NCBI GenBank assembly: GCA_902776475.1
Contig: CACYQD010000005.1
Coordinates: forward strand, 62,001-126,000
DNA: 64,000 nt
From: an uncultured Prevotellaceae bacterium
GTDB taxonomy: Bacteria > Bacteroidota > Bacteroidia > Bacteroidales > Bacteroidaceae
Reading direction: 5' to 3'
Part shown: piece after piece, positions 27,359-35,004 of the stretch
How the letters are laid out: each line of letters opens with the position of its first letter
How positions within the stretch are numbered: the first letter of the stretch is position 1
Program-made: the position numbers and the translations under genes
The notes under the pieces: model-generated
What the model saw: the letters and a program-made list of their open reading frames with translations, nothing else
What the model was told of the DNA's origin: nothing
The model's database searches: none

Positions 27359-27957
27359 CAGATGATTTTTCCTTTGATTAGTTCCTGCGCCACGATTTCC
27401 AGTTCCCGATACCACTCTTCCCCGAATCGGCGGATGAGGGGTTGCTTGAGGAACTGATAGACCCGCAGTTGCAGTTTCTTTCCATTTTCCACAGCGTCCC
27501 GGCACACGAACCATTCGTTGTAGTTGAGTCCTGTCACCCCTCCGGAGAAAGTCTTTTCCCGGATGGGATAGAGCGCGCAACTGATGGGTTTGGAGAATCG
27601 TGTTTTCCCTGCCCGGCAGGCCTTTTCCAATGCGCAGAGGCAGAGATCATTCTCATAGCAAGTGAAGACACAGTCGCGTCCCCTGACGATGCTGGTGACG
27701 AGGTCTCCCTCTTCGTCGGTATAGGCCACTCCCTGTTCATCGATCACCCTCTGCGCCGATGCCGACAGATCATTCCACACCATGTCGAGGCAATCTTCGA
27801 TTTCCGCCACCTCGTCGAGGGTGACCGGAGCCCCCGCATCCCCATACACGCAGCATTTCCCCTTGCAACTGTTGAGGTCGCAGCAGAAGAACTGGGTGAG
27901 GATATCAGAGGAGAGGAGCACCTCTCCCACTTGTATGATGGGAGGTATCTCGTTCAT
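27358..27957 (-). CDS. DUF3109 family cysteine-rich protein
   Basis: 199 residues with a conserved cysteine pattern: FCCDLNSCKGKCCVYGDAG near 24-42, then CVFTCYENDLCLCALEKACRAG and SCALYPIR. The pattern recalls YkgJ/DUF3109 proteins thought to bind iron-sulfur or zinc. No enzymatic role is established. It overlaps both neighbours by a few bases, indicating an operon with the upstream small frame and the downstream AraC gene. Confidence 0.85.
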   Translation of the reverse strand: MNEIPPIIQVGEVLLSSDILTQFFCCDLNSCKGKCCVYGDAGAPVTLDEVAEIEDCLDMVWNDLSASAQRVIDEQGVAYTDEEGDLVTSIVRGRDCVFTCYENDLCLCALEKACRAGKTRFSKPISCALYPIREKTFSGGVTGLNYNEWFVCRDAVENGKKLQLRVYQFLKQPLIRRFGEEWYRELEIVAQELIKGKII

Positions 27958-28085
27958 GTGTTGTCAATTTGTGCCAAGTCCGGGTGTGCACACCCTTCAG
28001 CATCGTCCGCATGCGGTTGTTCGCCATCCGGGGCCACGTAGTTGGCACCCGGACCATCGGTCGTGAGTTTGCCCCACATGCTCAT
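27954..28085 (-). CDS. possible small protein, 43 residues
   Basis: An ATG at 28085 opens a 43-codon frame (MSMWGKLTTDGPGANYV...) whose stop overlaps the DUF3109 ATG as ATGA. It fills most of the 181-base gap between ung and the DUF3109 gene. Content is D/G/A-rich with W4 and one cysteine; no family is recognised and no Shine-Dalgarno is seen. It may instead be a leader or non-coding spacer. Confidence 0.35.
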   Translation of the reverse strand: MSMWGKLTTDGPGANYVAPDGEQPHADDAEGCAHPDLAQIDNT

Positions 28086-28138
28086 AGTCGGTCAGTGTGG
28101 TGAGCCGAACCTGGGCGTCTTCGAAGGCAATCACCTTT

Positions 28139-28804
28139 TCACCAGTCGATGGGCTGTTGTCCGTGCGCTTGCAGGTAAGCATTGGCCTGTGAGAAGTGGT
28201 GGTTGCCGAACCACCCCCCTCTGTTGGCCGACAGCGGCGACGGGTGCACCGACTGCACGACGAGGTGCCGTGTCTGGTCGATGAGAGCAGCCTTGGAGCG
28301 CGCATATCCACCCCATAGGATGAAGACGAGGTGCTCCCGTCCGTCGCTCAGGGCCTTGATGGCCGCATCGGTGAAGGTTTCCCACCCTCTCCGCTGGTGG
28401 CTGCCTGCGAGGTGTGCCCTCACGGTGAGGGTGGCATTGAGGAGCATGACTCCCTGTTCGGCCCACCGTGTGAGGTTTCCCGAGGCCGGCATGGGTTTTC
28501 CGAGGTCCATCTCTATCTCCTTGAAGATATTGATGAGCGATGGCGGCATGGGCACCCCGTCGGGAACGGAGAAGCTCAGTCCCATCGCCTGTCCTGGTTC
28601 ATGATAGGGATCCTGTCCGATGATCACCACCTTCACCTTGTCAAACGGACAGAGGTTGAAGGCGTTGAAGATCAGCGGTCCTGGGGGATAGCACCGATAT
28701 TGGGAGTACTCCTGTCTCACCATCTGCACGAGGTTGGCGAAATAAGGTTTCTCAAACTCCCCAGCGAGCCGTTTTTTCCAAGAATCCTCTATTTTGACGT
28801 TCAT
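28139..28804 (-). CDS. ung: uracil-DNA glycosylase
   Basis: 221 residues, full length. Water-activating loop VIIGQDPYHEPGQA near residues 58-71, uracil pocket LLNATLTVRAH, and DNA-intercalation loop VHPSPLSANRG are all present. It excises uracil from DNA. It ends a minus-strand unit that follows gpmI by six bases. Confidence 0.97.
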   Translation of the reverse strand: MNVKIEDSWKKRLAGEFEKPYFANLVQMVRQEYSQYRCYPPGPLIFNAFNLCPFDKVKVVIIGQDPYHEPGQAMGLSFSVPDGVPMPPSLINIFKEIEMDLGKPMPASGNLTRWAEQGVMLLNATLTVRAHLAGSHQRRGWETFTDAAIKALSDGREHLVFILWGGYARSKAALIDQTRHLVVQSVHPSPLSANRGGWFGNHHFSQANAYLQAHGQQPIDW

Positions 28805-28810
28805 CCGGTC

Positions 28811-30331
28811 TTATTTGTCGGTGATCAGGTTCTCGCCCGTCATGTCAGCAGGCTGTTCGAGTCCCATGATATGGAGGATGGAAGGAGCCACGTCGGCCAG
28901 TCTTCCGTCTTTCACCACGGCACTGTTGTTGTCGGTGACATAGATGAAGGGCACAGGGTTGAGCGAGTGCGCCGTGTTGGGAGTGCCGTCCTCATTGATG
29001 GCATTGTCGGCATTGCCGTGATCAGCGATGATGATGGCCTCATAGTCAGCGGCCTTGGCGGTCTCGATCACCTCCTTGACACACTGATCGACGGCCCATA
29101 CGGCCTTGGCGATGGCGTGATAGACACCGGTGTGTCCCACCATGTCGCCGTTGGCGAAATTCACCACGATGAAGTCATATTTCTCCGTCTTGATGGCCTC
29201 CACGAGTTTGTCTTTCACCTCATAGGCGCTCATTTCGGGCTTGAGGTCATAGGTAGCCACTTTGGGAGAAGGCACGAGGATGCGGTCTTCGTTCTCGAAG
29301 GGAGCCTCCCGTCCGCCGTTGAAGAAGAATGTCACATGGGCGTATTTCTCCGTCTCAGCGGTGTGGAGCTGCTTCTTGCCCAGTTTGGAGAGGTATTCTC
29401 CAAGCGTATCCTCCACATTCTCTTTGGGGAAGAGGATGTGCACGCCAGTGAAGTTGGCGTCATACGGGGTCATGCAGTAGTACTGCAGTCCCGGAATGGT
29501 GTGCATACCAGCCTCGGGCATATCCTGCTGAGTGAGCACGGTGGTCAGTTCCTTGGCGCGGTCATTGCGGAAGTTGAAGAAGATCACGACATCACCCTCC
29601 TGGATGGTTCCATCCACGGTGGCGTTGTTGATGGGCTTGATAAACTCGTCGGTCACACCCTCGTCGTAACTCTCCTGCATGGCGGCCACCATGTCCTGGG
29701 CCTGTTTTCCCTTGCCCTCGACGAGAAGGTCATAGGCCTCTTTCACGCGCTCCCAGCGCTTGTCGCGGTCCATGGCGTAGAACCTGCCCACGATGGAGGC
29801 GATGGCAGCGTCATTGGCCTGACAGACGTCGGTCAACTGCTTGATAAACCCGATGCCGCTTTTGGGATCGGTGTCACGTCCGTCCATGAAACAGTGGACG
29901 AAAGTGTTTTTCAAGCCATATTCCTTGCCGATCTCCACGAGTTTGTAAAGATGGTCGAGTGAGGAGTGCACACCGCCGTCAGAGGTCAGTCCCATGAGGT
30001 GGAGGCGCTTGCCGGTCTGCTGTGCGTAGCTGTATGCGCTGACCACCTCCGGGTTTTTGAGGATGGACCCGTCTTTGCAGGCGCGGTTGATTTTCACGAG
30101 GTCCTGGTAGACGATGCGTCCGGCACCGATGTTGAGGTGTCCCACCTCGGAGTTGCCCATCTGTCCGTCGGGCAGACCCACGTCCTCTCCCGAGGCATTG
30201 AGTTGAGCATGTGCGCTCACGGCGTTGAGATAATCCAGATAGGGAGTGGGTGTGTTGTAGATCACGTCACCTTTCCCTTTTTTACCGATACCCCATCCGT
30301 CGAGTATCATCAGAAGTGCTTTTTTTGCCAT
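28811..30331 (-). CDS. gpmI: 2,3-bisphosphoglycerate-independent phosphoglycerate mutase
   Basis: 506 residues, full length. The alkaline-phosphatase-superfamily metal site starts at [10 protein letters not shown]; the phospho-serine is in [15 protein letters not shown]; further metal ligands are in [11 protein letters not shown] and DHGNAD. It interconverts 3- and 2-phosphoglycerate in glycolysis and is Mn-dependent. It is driven by the promoter within the inverted repeat upstream. Confidence 0.97.
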   Translation of the reverse strand: MAKKALLMILDGWGIGKKGKGDVIYNTPTPYLDYLNAVSAHAQLNASGEDVGLPDGQMGNSEVGHLNIGAGRIVYQDLVKINRACKDGSILKNPEVVSAYSYAQQTGKRLHLMGLTSDGGVHSSLDHLYKLVEIGKEYGLKNTFVHCFMDGRDTDPKSGIGFIKQLTDVCQANDAAIASIVGRFYAMDRDKRWERVKEAYDLLVEGKGKQAQDMVAAMQESYDEGVTDEFIKPINNATVDGTIQEGDVVIFFNFRNDRAKELTTVLTQQDMPEAGMHTIPGLQYYCMTPYDANFTGVHILFPKENVEDTLGEYLSKLGKKQLHTAETEKYAHVTFFFNGGREAPFENEDRILVPSPKVATYDLKPEMSAYEVKDKLVEAIKTEKYDFIVVNFANGDMVGHTGVYHAIAKAVWAVDQCVKEVIETAKAADYEAIIIADHGNADNAINEDGTPNTAHSLNPVPFIYVTDNNSAVVKDGRLADVAPSILHIMGLEQPADMTGENLITDK

Positions 30332-30404
30332 AATTGAATAAGCTATGATTTATGTGTTAGTATCCATTGTTACCATCTGAGGGCATCTCCCCCAAATCCA
30401 CTGC

Positions 30405-30472
30405 AAAGGTACGAATAAGCGAGCGAAGTGCCAAATAATATGTTGGCTTTTCGCTCGCTTATTCGTACCTTT
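30405..30472. promoter_or_regulatory. 23-bp perfect inverted repeat carrying divergent promoters
   Basis: Left arm 30405-30427 and right arm 30450-30472 are perfect reverse complements; inside, GCCAA/TTGGC (30430-30434, 30443-30447) extend the dyad. Each arm contains TACCTTTG reading outward. On the minus strand TTTG, 20 bases, TACCTTTG is a perfect promoter for gpmI. On the plus strand TTGG with nearly the same spacing gives a mirror promoter pointing into the small antisense-oriented gene at 30508. Confidence 0.8.
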
Positions 30473-30507
30473 GGCCTACGGCCAGGGAAGGATTCACGTC
30501 AGGAAGA

Positions 30508-30765
30508 TCACTTCATCTTGATCGACTTCACCATAGGAGTCACGATGGGGTCATAGAACTTGGCCTGCGTGTCGGGATAGTAGATGTTGCCGGCAACGTT
30601 TCTGCCGTCTTCGCTATCAGCCATTGCATAGTCGTAACCTATCATGCAGAAAACCGCCAGCAACAAGCATTTAATGATATGATTCGCAGGCATTTTTATG
30701 ATGTGGTTCACAGGCATTTTTATGATGTGATTCACAGGCATTTTTATGATGTGATTCGCGTACAT
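30508..30765 (-). CDS. small secreted protein with repeated N-terminus
   Basis: 85 residues. The first 32 are four copies of an eight-residue unit (MYANHIIK, MPVNHIIK twice, MPANHIIK), each starting with methionine. Then a hydrophobic stretch (CLLLAVFCMIGYDYAMA) makes a signal peptide with the last repeat as its n-region, leaving a mature part of about 36 residues (DSEDGRNVAGNIYYPD...). No family is recognised. Any of four ATGs could start translation. A consensus -7 element lies 18 bases upstream of the first. Confidence 0.6.
   Translation of the reverse strand: MYANHIIKMPVNHIIKMPVNHIIKMPANHIIKCLLLAVFCMIGYDYAMADSEDGRNVAGNIYYPDTQAKFYDPIVTPMVKSIKMK
30670..30765. repeat. 24-base tandem repeat, four copies, in-frame
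   Basis: Four copies of a 24-base unit (plus strand CATTTTTATGATGTG, then RTTCRCAGG) encode the repeated MxxNHIIK; the innermost copy has diverged. Copy number changes would keep the frame and only add or remove alternative start codons. Confidence 0.9.
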
Positions 30766-30783
30766 TCTGAAACTTTTTGGTCA

Positions 30784-30791
30784 CAAAAGTA
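30784..30791 (-). promoter_or_regulatory. -7 element for the small secreted protein
   Basis: The minus strand reads TACTTTTG, matching TAnnTTTG, 18 bases before the first ATG of the 85-residue gene. Confidence 0.6.
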
Positions 30792-30854
30792 CTATTTTTT
30801 CCCCACATTCTTCGCATTTTGTTGCAAAATAACACGCCTCAAAGGATGAGCCTT

Positions 30855-31170
30855 TTCCCCTCACCTAACCTCTCCCAAAGGGAGAGGGATAAGTATGTTA
30901 TGTCTCCAAAAGGAGAGGAATAAGTATGTTGTGTCTCCCAAAAGGAGAGGACTGATTTCAAAAAGGAAACTGCCCCTCTCCCTCGAGGGAGAGGATGGGA
31001 GAGGGGGGGATGGAAAGGAAGAGGAATAAGTTTGTTATGCCTCCAAAGGGAGAGGACTGATTTCAAAAAGGAAACTGCCCCTCTCCCTTGAGGGAGAGGA
31101 TGGGAGAGGGGGGATGGGAGAGGGGGATGGTTGAGGGGAGTATGGATGAGGGGGATGGGTAAGGGAGGAG
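30855..31170. repeat. cluster of CCTCTCCC/GGGAGAGG palindromic repeats
   Basis: Several copies of a palindrome built on CCTCTCCC and GGGAGAGG, with a longer repeated unit (GACTGATTTCAAAAAGGAAA followed by a GC-rich palindrome) at about 30948 and 31057. The same module appears inverted near 49140. The 570-base gap 30766-31337 holds nothing else but the two promoters listed. Confidence 0.85.
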
Positions 31171-31260
31171 AATTAGATTGCTATACAAGGAGAGGGATTA
31201 AATACTGCAAAAAATGCATTACAATCCCTATTAGATTAGGTTTATTTTAAATAAAAACCG

Positions 31261-31268
31261 TAACTTTG
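31261..31268 (+). promoter_or_regulatory. -7 element for the PAP2 phosphatase gene
   Basis: TAACTTTG followed by C, matching the Bacteroidetes consensus, 69 bases before the ATG at 31338. Confidence 0.7.
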
Positions 31269-31337
31269 CAGCACTTTTATTCATTTAACTTTTAGGAGAC
31301 GGTTTTGTCAAACCCTACAAATACGAAAATAAATATC

Positions 31338-32849
31338 ATGACACGAAAATTGCTTCTTTTCATAGCCATTCTGTGCGCAAGCGCACAGGGAGTTATCGCG
31401 CAGGAGTCCGAAAGAGATAGTTATGTGGCCCTCAGCGACATGCCAGACTCGAGGCTGTTCCTGCCCATACCACCCGACACGACGAGTTATATCTTCATCG
31501 ATGACATGGCCCAGTGGCAGTGGGGCAAGACCATGCGTTACACCAAGCGCGGCGAACAGGCCGACCGTGAATCGCTTATGCTGCCCGACATCATGCGCAC
31601 GGTGATGGCCCAGGCGTTGGAACTCGATACAATCAGCGACGAGCAGACACCAGCACTCAGCCACCTGTTGAGCAAGGCCTACACCACGGGCCATTTGTGT
31701 ACCGCCACCAAGAATGAGTACGGGCGCAAACGCCCCTTCATACAGATGAACGAACCGCTGTGGGCGCGGTATGACACAGACTACCTTTACACCAACCCAT
31801 CCTATCCGTCGGGACATGCCGCTTTCGGATGGACCACCGCACTGGTGTTTGCAGAGATGTGGCCTGCCCTGCAGGACACCATCATGCGCCGCGGATATGA
31901 GTTTGGCGAGAACCGTGTCATCACGGGAGCCCACTGGCAGAGCGACGTCACAGCAGGCTATTTATGTGCCGCTGCAGCCATTGCCCGCGCCCACTGCAAC
32001 CCCACGCTCACTGAAGACATCCGCGCCGCCCGTGCCGAATATGCCCAACTGAAGGGTGTTGCCGTCCCCGAAAGCTTTCCTTTCGAGGGAGGCATTGACG
32101 TGCCACATGGCGAGCGTATCCTGAACAACCCTGTAGACACTGCCTCCTCCCGATACATGGCCGACCTGATGCTGTATTGGAGCAACAAGCCCATCCGCGG
32201 GACTTTGCGTGGCGACACCGCCCGCGTCGAGGCCGATTACAGCGTCAAGATGATGCAAAAGGTAATGGGCGAGGCCATCGGCATGACGCTCAGCGATGAA
32301 GGCACACCCGCCATCACGCAGTTGATGAGCTACGTGCTCGACAAAGCCAGCGAGACCGCCGACCGTCTGAAACCCCTCCGTTTCCGCAAGCGTCCTTTCG
32401 TGCAGCTCAATGAGCCATCGTTTGTGGCTGGCGACGAGGAGAAGGAGCGCGGCAAGAGCAGTTTCCCCTCTGGCCACACCAATCTGGGCTGGGCCGAGGC
32501 ACTGGTGATGGTAGAGGTGGCCCCCAACCATCAGAATGAGATCTTGCGGCGTGGCTATGAGTACGGCCACAACCGCCTGATAGTGGGCTACCACTGGTTT
32601 ACCGACATCGAGGCCACCCGCCAGATGACATCAGCCCTCGTGGCCCGTCTCCATGCCGACCCGACATTCTGCGAACTGATGGCTGCCGCCCGCGCCGAAT
32701 ATGAGAAATTGACTGACGGCATCCCGTCTGTCTCAGTATCGCTGCAACCAGCAATACCGGCTGGCGCCTATCGCCTCGACGGCATCCCTGCCACAGAAAG
32801 CACCCGTGGCATCGTGATAGAGAACAGCAAGAAATACGTTCGCCCATAA
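31338..32849 (+). CDS. secreted acid phosphatase with two complete PAP2 domains
   Basis: 503 residues from the ATG at 31338 with a signal peptide (MTRKLLLFIAILCASAQGVIAQ). Two class-A acid phosphatase/PAP2 domains follow one another, each with the three catalytic blocks: first KNEYGRKRPF, YPSGHAAFGW, RVITGAHWQSD; second KPLRFRKRPF, FPSGHTNLGW, RLIVGYHWFTD. The C-terminus (AYRLDGIPATESTRGIVIENSKKYV) looks like the degenerate sorting tails of Prevotella secreted proteins. It probably removes phosphate from extracellular esters or lipid pyrophosphates; substrate unknown. The TTG at 31305 is a poorer start since it precedes the signal peptide. Confidence 0.88.
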   Translation: MTRKLLLFIAILCASAQGVIAQESERDSYVALSDMPDSRLFLPIPPDTTSYIFIDDMAQWQWGKTMRYTKRGEQADRESLMLPDIMRTVMAQALELDTISDEQTPALSHLLSKAYTTGHLCTATKNEYGRKRPFIQMNEPLWARYDTDYLYTNPSYPSGHAAFGWTTALVFAEMWPALQDTIMRRGYEFGENRVITGAHWQSDVTAGYLCAAAAIARAHCNPTLTEDIRAARAEYAQLKGVAVPESFPFEGGIDVPHGERILNNPVDTASSRYMADLMLYWSNKPIRGTLRGDTARVEADYSVKMMQKVMGEAIGMTLSDEGTPAITQLMSYVLDKASETADRLKPLRFRKRPFVQLNEPSFVAGDEEKERGKSSFPSGHTNLGWAEALVMVEVAPNHQNEILRRGYEYGHNRLIVGYHWFTDIEATRQMTSALVARLHADPTFCELMAAARAEYEKLTDGIPSVSVSLQPAIPAGAYRLDGIPATESTRGIVIENSKKYVRP

Positions 32850-32855
32850 AACGGG

Positions 32856-32963
32856 ATGCACCCCTCTCCCTCTGGGAGAACCAGAAACTAACCCCTCTCC
32901 CTTTGGGAGAGGATGGGTGAGGGGACATATCACACACAAAGAGACGCCACACTGTGACGTCTC
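32856..32963. repeat. composite repeat: CCTCTCCC palindromes plus hairpin copy 2
   Basis: Two CCTCTCCC palindromes, GGGTGAGGGG, then GAGACGCCAC, loop ACT, GTGACGTCTC (32941-32963) followed by an interrupted T run. It lies between the convergent PAP2 and hsp20 genes and may end transcripts from one or both sides. Confidence 0.8.
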
Positions 32964-32998
32964 TACTATTTTTTGTCCAGATGGGGTAATTTGTCTTT

Positions 32999-33424
32999 TT
33001 ACCCGATCTCGATCGACCTGGCGACTTTCACCTTGGTCTCCTCGATTTTGGGAAGGGTGACCGTGAGGATGCCGTCGCTCACCTTGGCAGAGATGTTCTC
33101 CTTGGCCACGTCATCCGGCAGGATAAGCGTCTGCTCGTATTTCGTGTAAGAGAATTCCCGGCGCAGGTAGTGCATCTTCTCATTCTCCTTTTTCTCCTCC
33201 TCCTTCTGCTCCATCTTGATGATAAGGTTGCCCTCATCGTTGATGTTCACGAAGAAATCCTCCTTTTTCAGCCCGGGTGCTGCCAGTTGCACAACATAAG
33301 TGTTCTCGTTTTCCATCACATTGATGGCCGGTGCGGTGGTGCACGGTTTGGTGGCGTTGAGTCCAGCGTTCATCAAGTCATTGAAAAGTTCTGGCAACCA
33401 GTAATTGTTCTGCATGTGTCTCAT
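32999..33424 (-). CDS. Hsp20/alpha-crystallin family small heat shock protein
   Basis: 141 residues. An alpha-crystallin domain spans about 32-141 with YVVQLAAPGLKKEDFFVNIND and the terminal strand DGILTVTLPKIEE; the tail ends in SIEIG. It acts as an ATP-independent holdase. The start may also be the second methionine (33415). A 10-bp inverted repeat lies about 110 bases upstream. Confidence 0.93.
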   Translation of the reverse strand: MRHMQNNYWLPELFNDLMNAGLNATKPCTTAPAINVMENENTYVVQLAAPGLKKEDFFVNINDEGNLIIKMEQKEEEKKENEKMHYLRREFSYTKYEQTLILPDDVAKENISAKVSDGILTVTLPKIEETKVKVARSIEIG

Positions 33425-33530
33425 TGTTTTAATCTCCTATTTTTAAATTGTTATGATTGTCTGTTCTCGGGCGCTTTGTTCGTCGCGCTCACTCACTATC
33501 ATGCAAGCAGCGTACCAACCCCGAAAACAC

Positions 33531-33564
33531 TGACAAAATGTCATTAAATGCTGCCATTTTGTCA
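33531..33564. promoter_or_regulatory. inverted repeat upstream of hsp20
   Basis: TGACAAAATG (33531-33540) and CATTTTGTCA (33555-33564) are a perfect 10-bp inverted repeat; the left arm itself sits in TGACA-AAA-TGTCA. Position between hsp20 and the divergent CapA-like gene suggests an operator or stress promoter; no consensus -7 box for hsp20 is seen nearby. Its role is inferred. Confidence 0.5.
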
Positions 33565-33623
33565 AAAACAAGAAAAATCACCGCTTCTTGGCCCATAGAT
33601 TTCCATATCTGCGCAAAAAACAC

Positions 33624-33631
33624 TACTTTTG
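33624..33631 (+). promoter_or_regulatory. -7 element for the CapA-like gene
   Basis: TACTTTTG followed by C, 43 bases before the ATG at 33675. Confidence 0.65.
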
Positions 33632-33674
33632 CGAGACAATAAACAATCCCTTTTTACGACTATCACTCAAGACC

Positions 33675-34826
33675 ATGACAAGATTACGTTTTTCCCTTTC
33701 GGCATGGAGGCATCTGCGCTCCATCGGCCTCGTTCTCATCGCCATGACCACCTGTTGCTGCACAGGCAATGCGCAGGGAGGCTCCCCGCAAAACGACTCC
33801 ACCCTTCAAGAGCCTGAGTATCACGAGGTGACCCTGCTCTTCGGCGGCGATCTCATGCAGCATGAGGCACAGATCAAGTCCGCTTACCGTCAGGGAGGCA
33901 AATACGACTACAGCGGCGTGTTCGACCTGATGGCACCCAAGATCCAGGAAGCCGACCTGGCGATTGCCAATTTCGAGGTGACCCTCGGCGGCAGCAACTT
34001 CAAGGGTTATCCGCAGTTCTGCGCTCCCGACGAATACCTCCAGGCCGCCATCGACTGCGGTTTTGACATCCTCACCACCTGCAACAACCACAGTGTTGAC
34101 ACCTACGGCCGCGGCATCGACCGCACCATCACCATGATGGATTCCTTAGGCGTGAAACACCTCGGAACCTACCGCAACATGGAGGAGCGTAATGCCCTGT
34201 ATCCCTTCATCATCGAGAAGAACGACATCCGCATCTGTCTGCTCAACTACACCTACGGCACCAACGGCATCCCCGTGCCCAAGCCCTATGTCGTCAACCT
34301 CATCGACACAACCGTCATCGCGCAGGACATCGCCAAGGCGAAATCCCTCAACCCCGATGTCATCATCTGCATCCCCCACTGGGGAGACGAGTACCAGTTG
34401 TTGCCCAACAAGGCACAACGCGAACTGGCCGACTGGATGTTCGCCCACGGCATCGACCACATCGTCGGCGGCCATCCCCATGTCGTAGAACCCATCGAGG
34501 TGCGTGAGTTCAATGGAGAGAAGCATCTGCTCGCCTACTCCCTCGGCAACTTCGTCAGCAACCAGTCGCGTCCCAACACCGACGGCGGCACGATGGTGCG
34601 CATGACACTGGCCAAGACAGACAATCACACCCAGTTGCTCAACTGCGATTACAGTCTCTACTGGGTATCGCGTCCCGTGACCTCCGAGCTGCGCCATTTC
34701 CGTGTCATTCCCGCCAGCTATCCCTCCGACAGCCTGAATGCCACGGAGCGGGCCAAGCGCGACACCTACCTCAAAAACACCCGCGCCCTCTTCGAGAAGC
34801 ACAACAAAGGAATCAAGGAAAAATAA
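33675..34826 (+). CDS. CapA-like metallophosphatase-fold exported protein
   Basis: 383 residues from the ATG at 33675. The N-terminus (LRSIGLVLIAMTTCCCTGNAQ) is an export signal, possibly a lipoprotein signal because of the CCC. The PGA_cap/CapA fold is complete: LLFGGDLMQH, ANFEVTLGG, TTCNNHSVD, CIPHWGDEYQ, GGHPHVVEP and YSLGNFVSNQ. CapA proteins take part in poly-gamma-glutamate capsule display, but most Bacteroidetes members are orphan envelope proteins; no capB/capC is nearby. A second CapA-like gene is at 49250. Confidence 0.85.
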   Translation: MTRLRFSLSAWRHLRSIGLVLIAMTTCCCTGNAQGGSPQNDSTLQEPEYHEVTLLFGGDLMQHEAQIKSAYRQGGKYDYSGVFDLMAPKIQEADLAIANFEVTLGGSNFKGYPQFCAPDEYLQAAIDCGFDILTTCNNHSVDTYGRGIDRTITMMDSLGVKHLGTYRNMEERNALYPFIIEKNDIRICLLNYTYGTNGIPVPKPYVVNLIDTTVIAQDIAKAKSLNPDVIICIPHWGDEYQLLPNKAQRELADWMFAHGIDHIVGGHPHVVEPIEVREFNGEKHLLAYSLGNFVSNQSRPNTDGGTMVRMTLAKTDNHTQLLNCDYSLYWVSRPVTSELRHFRVIPASYPSDSLNATERAKRDTYLKNTRALFEKHNKGIKEK

Positions 34827-34850
34827 GCTGAAAGAGAAAAGATATGATTT

Positions 34851-34893
34851 CGCCAGAATAGGGATTTTTCACCCTTTTCTGGCGATTTTTTTT
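34851..34893 (+). terminator. Rho-independent terminator after the CapA-like gene
   Basis: 8-bp stem CGCCAGAA/TTCTGGCG enclosing a smaller GGG/CCC dyad, then eight T after one A. Confidence 0.8.
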
Positions 34894-34944
34894 GAAACTA
34901 CAAAAGAAAAACATCTTTTAAACCCACTTATCCGAAATTTTCAT

Positions 34945-34952
34945 TATCTTTG
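34945..34952 (+). promoter_or_regulatory. -7 element for the 1116-residue secreted protein
   Basis: TATCTTTG followed by C, 52 bases before the ATG at 35005; no good -33 box. Confidence 0.7.
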
Positions 34953-35004
34953 CACATATTTATATTTAGATCAGCTATTACTGAATAACCAAACACTATA
35001 AATT

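Noticed and set aside
28331-29962. 543-residue plus-strand frame across ung and gpmI
   Set aside because: Runs antisense through two complete, well-conserved genes; composition typical of a shadow.
30405-30472. Invertible promoter of the Bacteroides type
   Set aside because: Arms are only 22 bases apart and both carry the promoter, so inversion would change almost nothing; no recombinase gene nearby.
30855-31170. Small proteins encoded in the CCTCTCCC repeat block
   Set aside because: Frames are short, differ between repeat copies and have no start signals; the DNA palindromes explain the pattern.
33675-34826. Poly-gamma-glutamate capsule locus
   Set aside because: Only capA-like genes are present; no capB or capC ligase genes near either copy.
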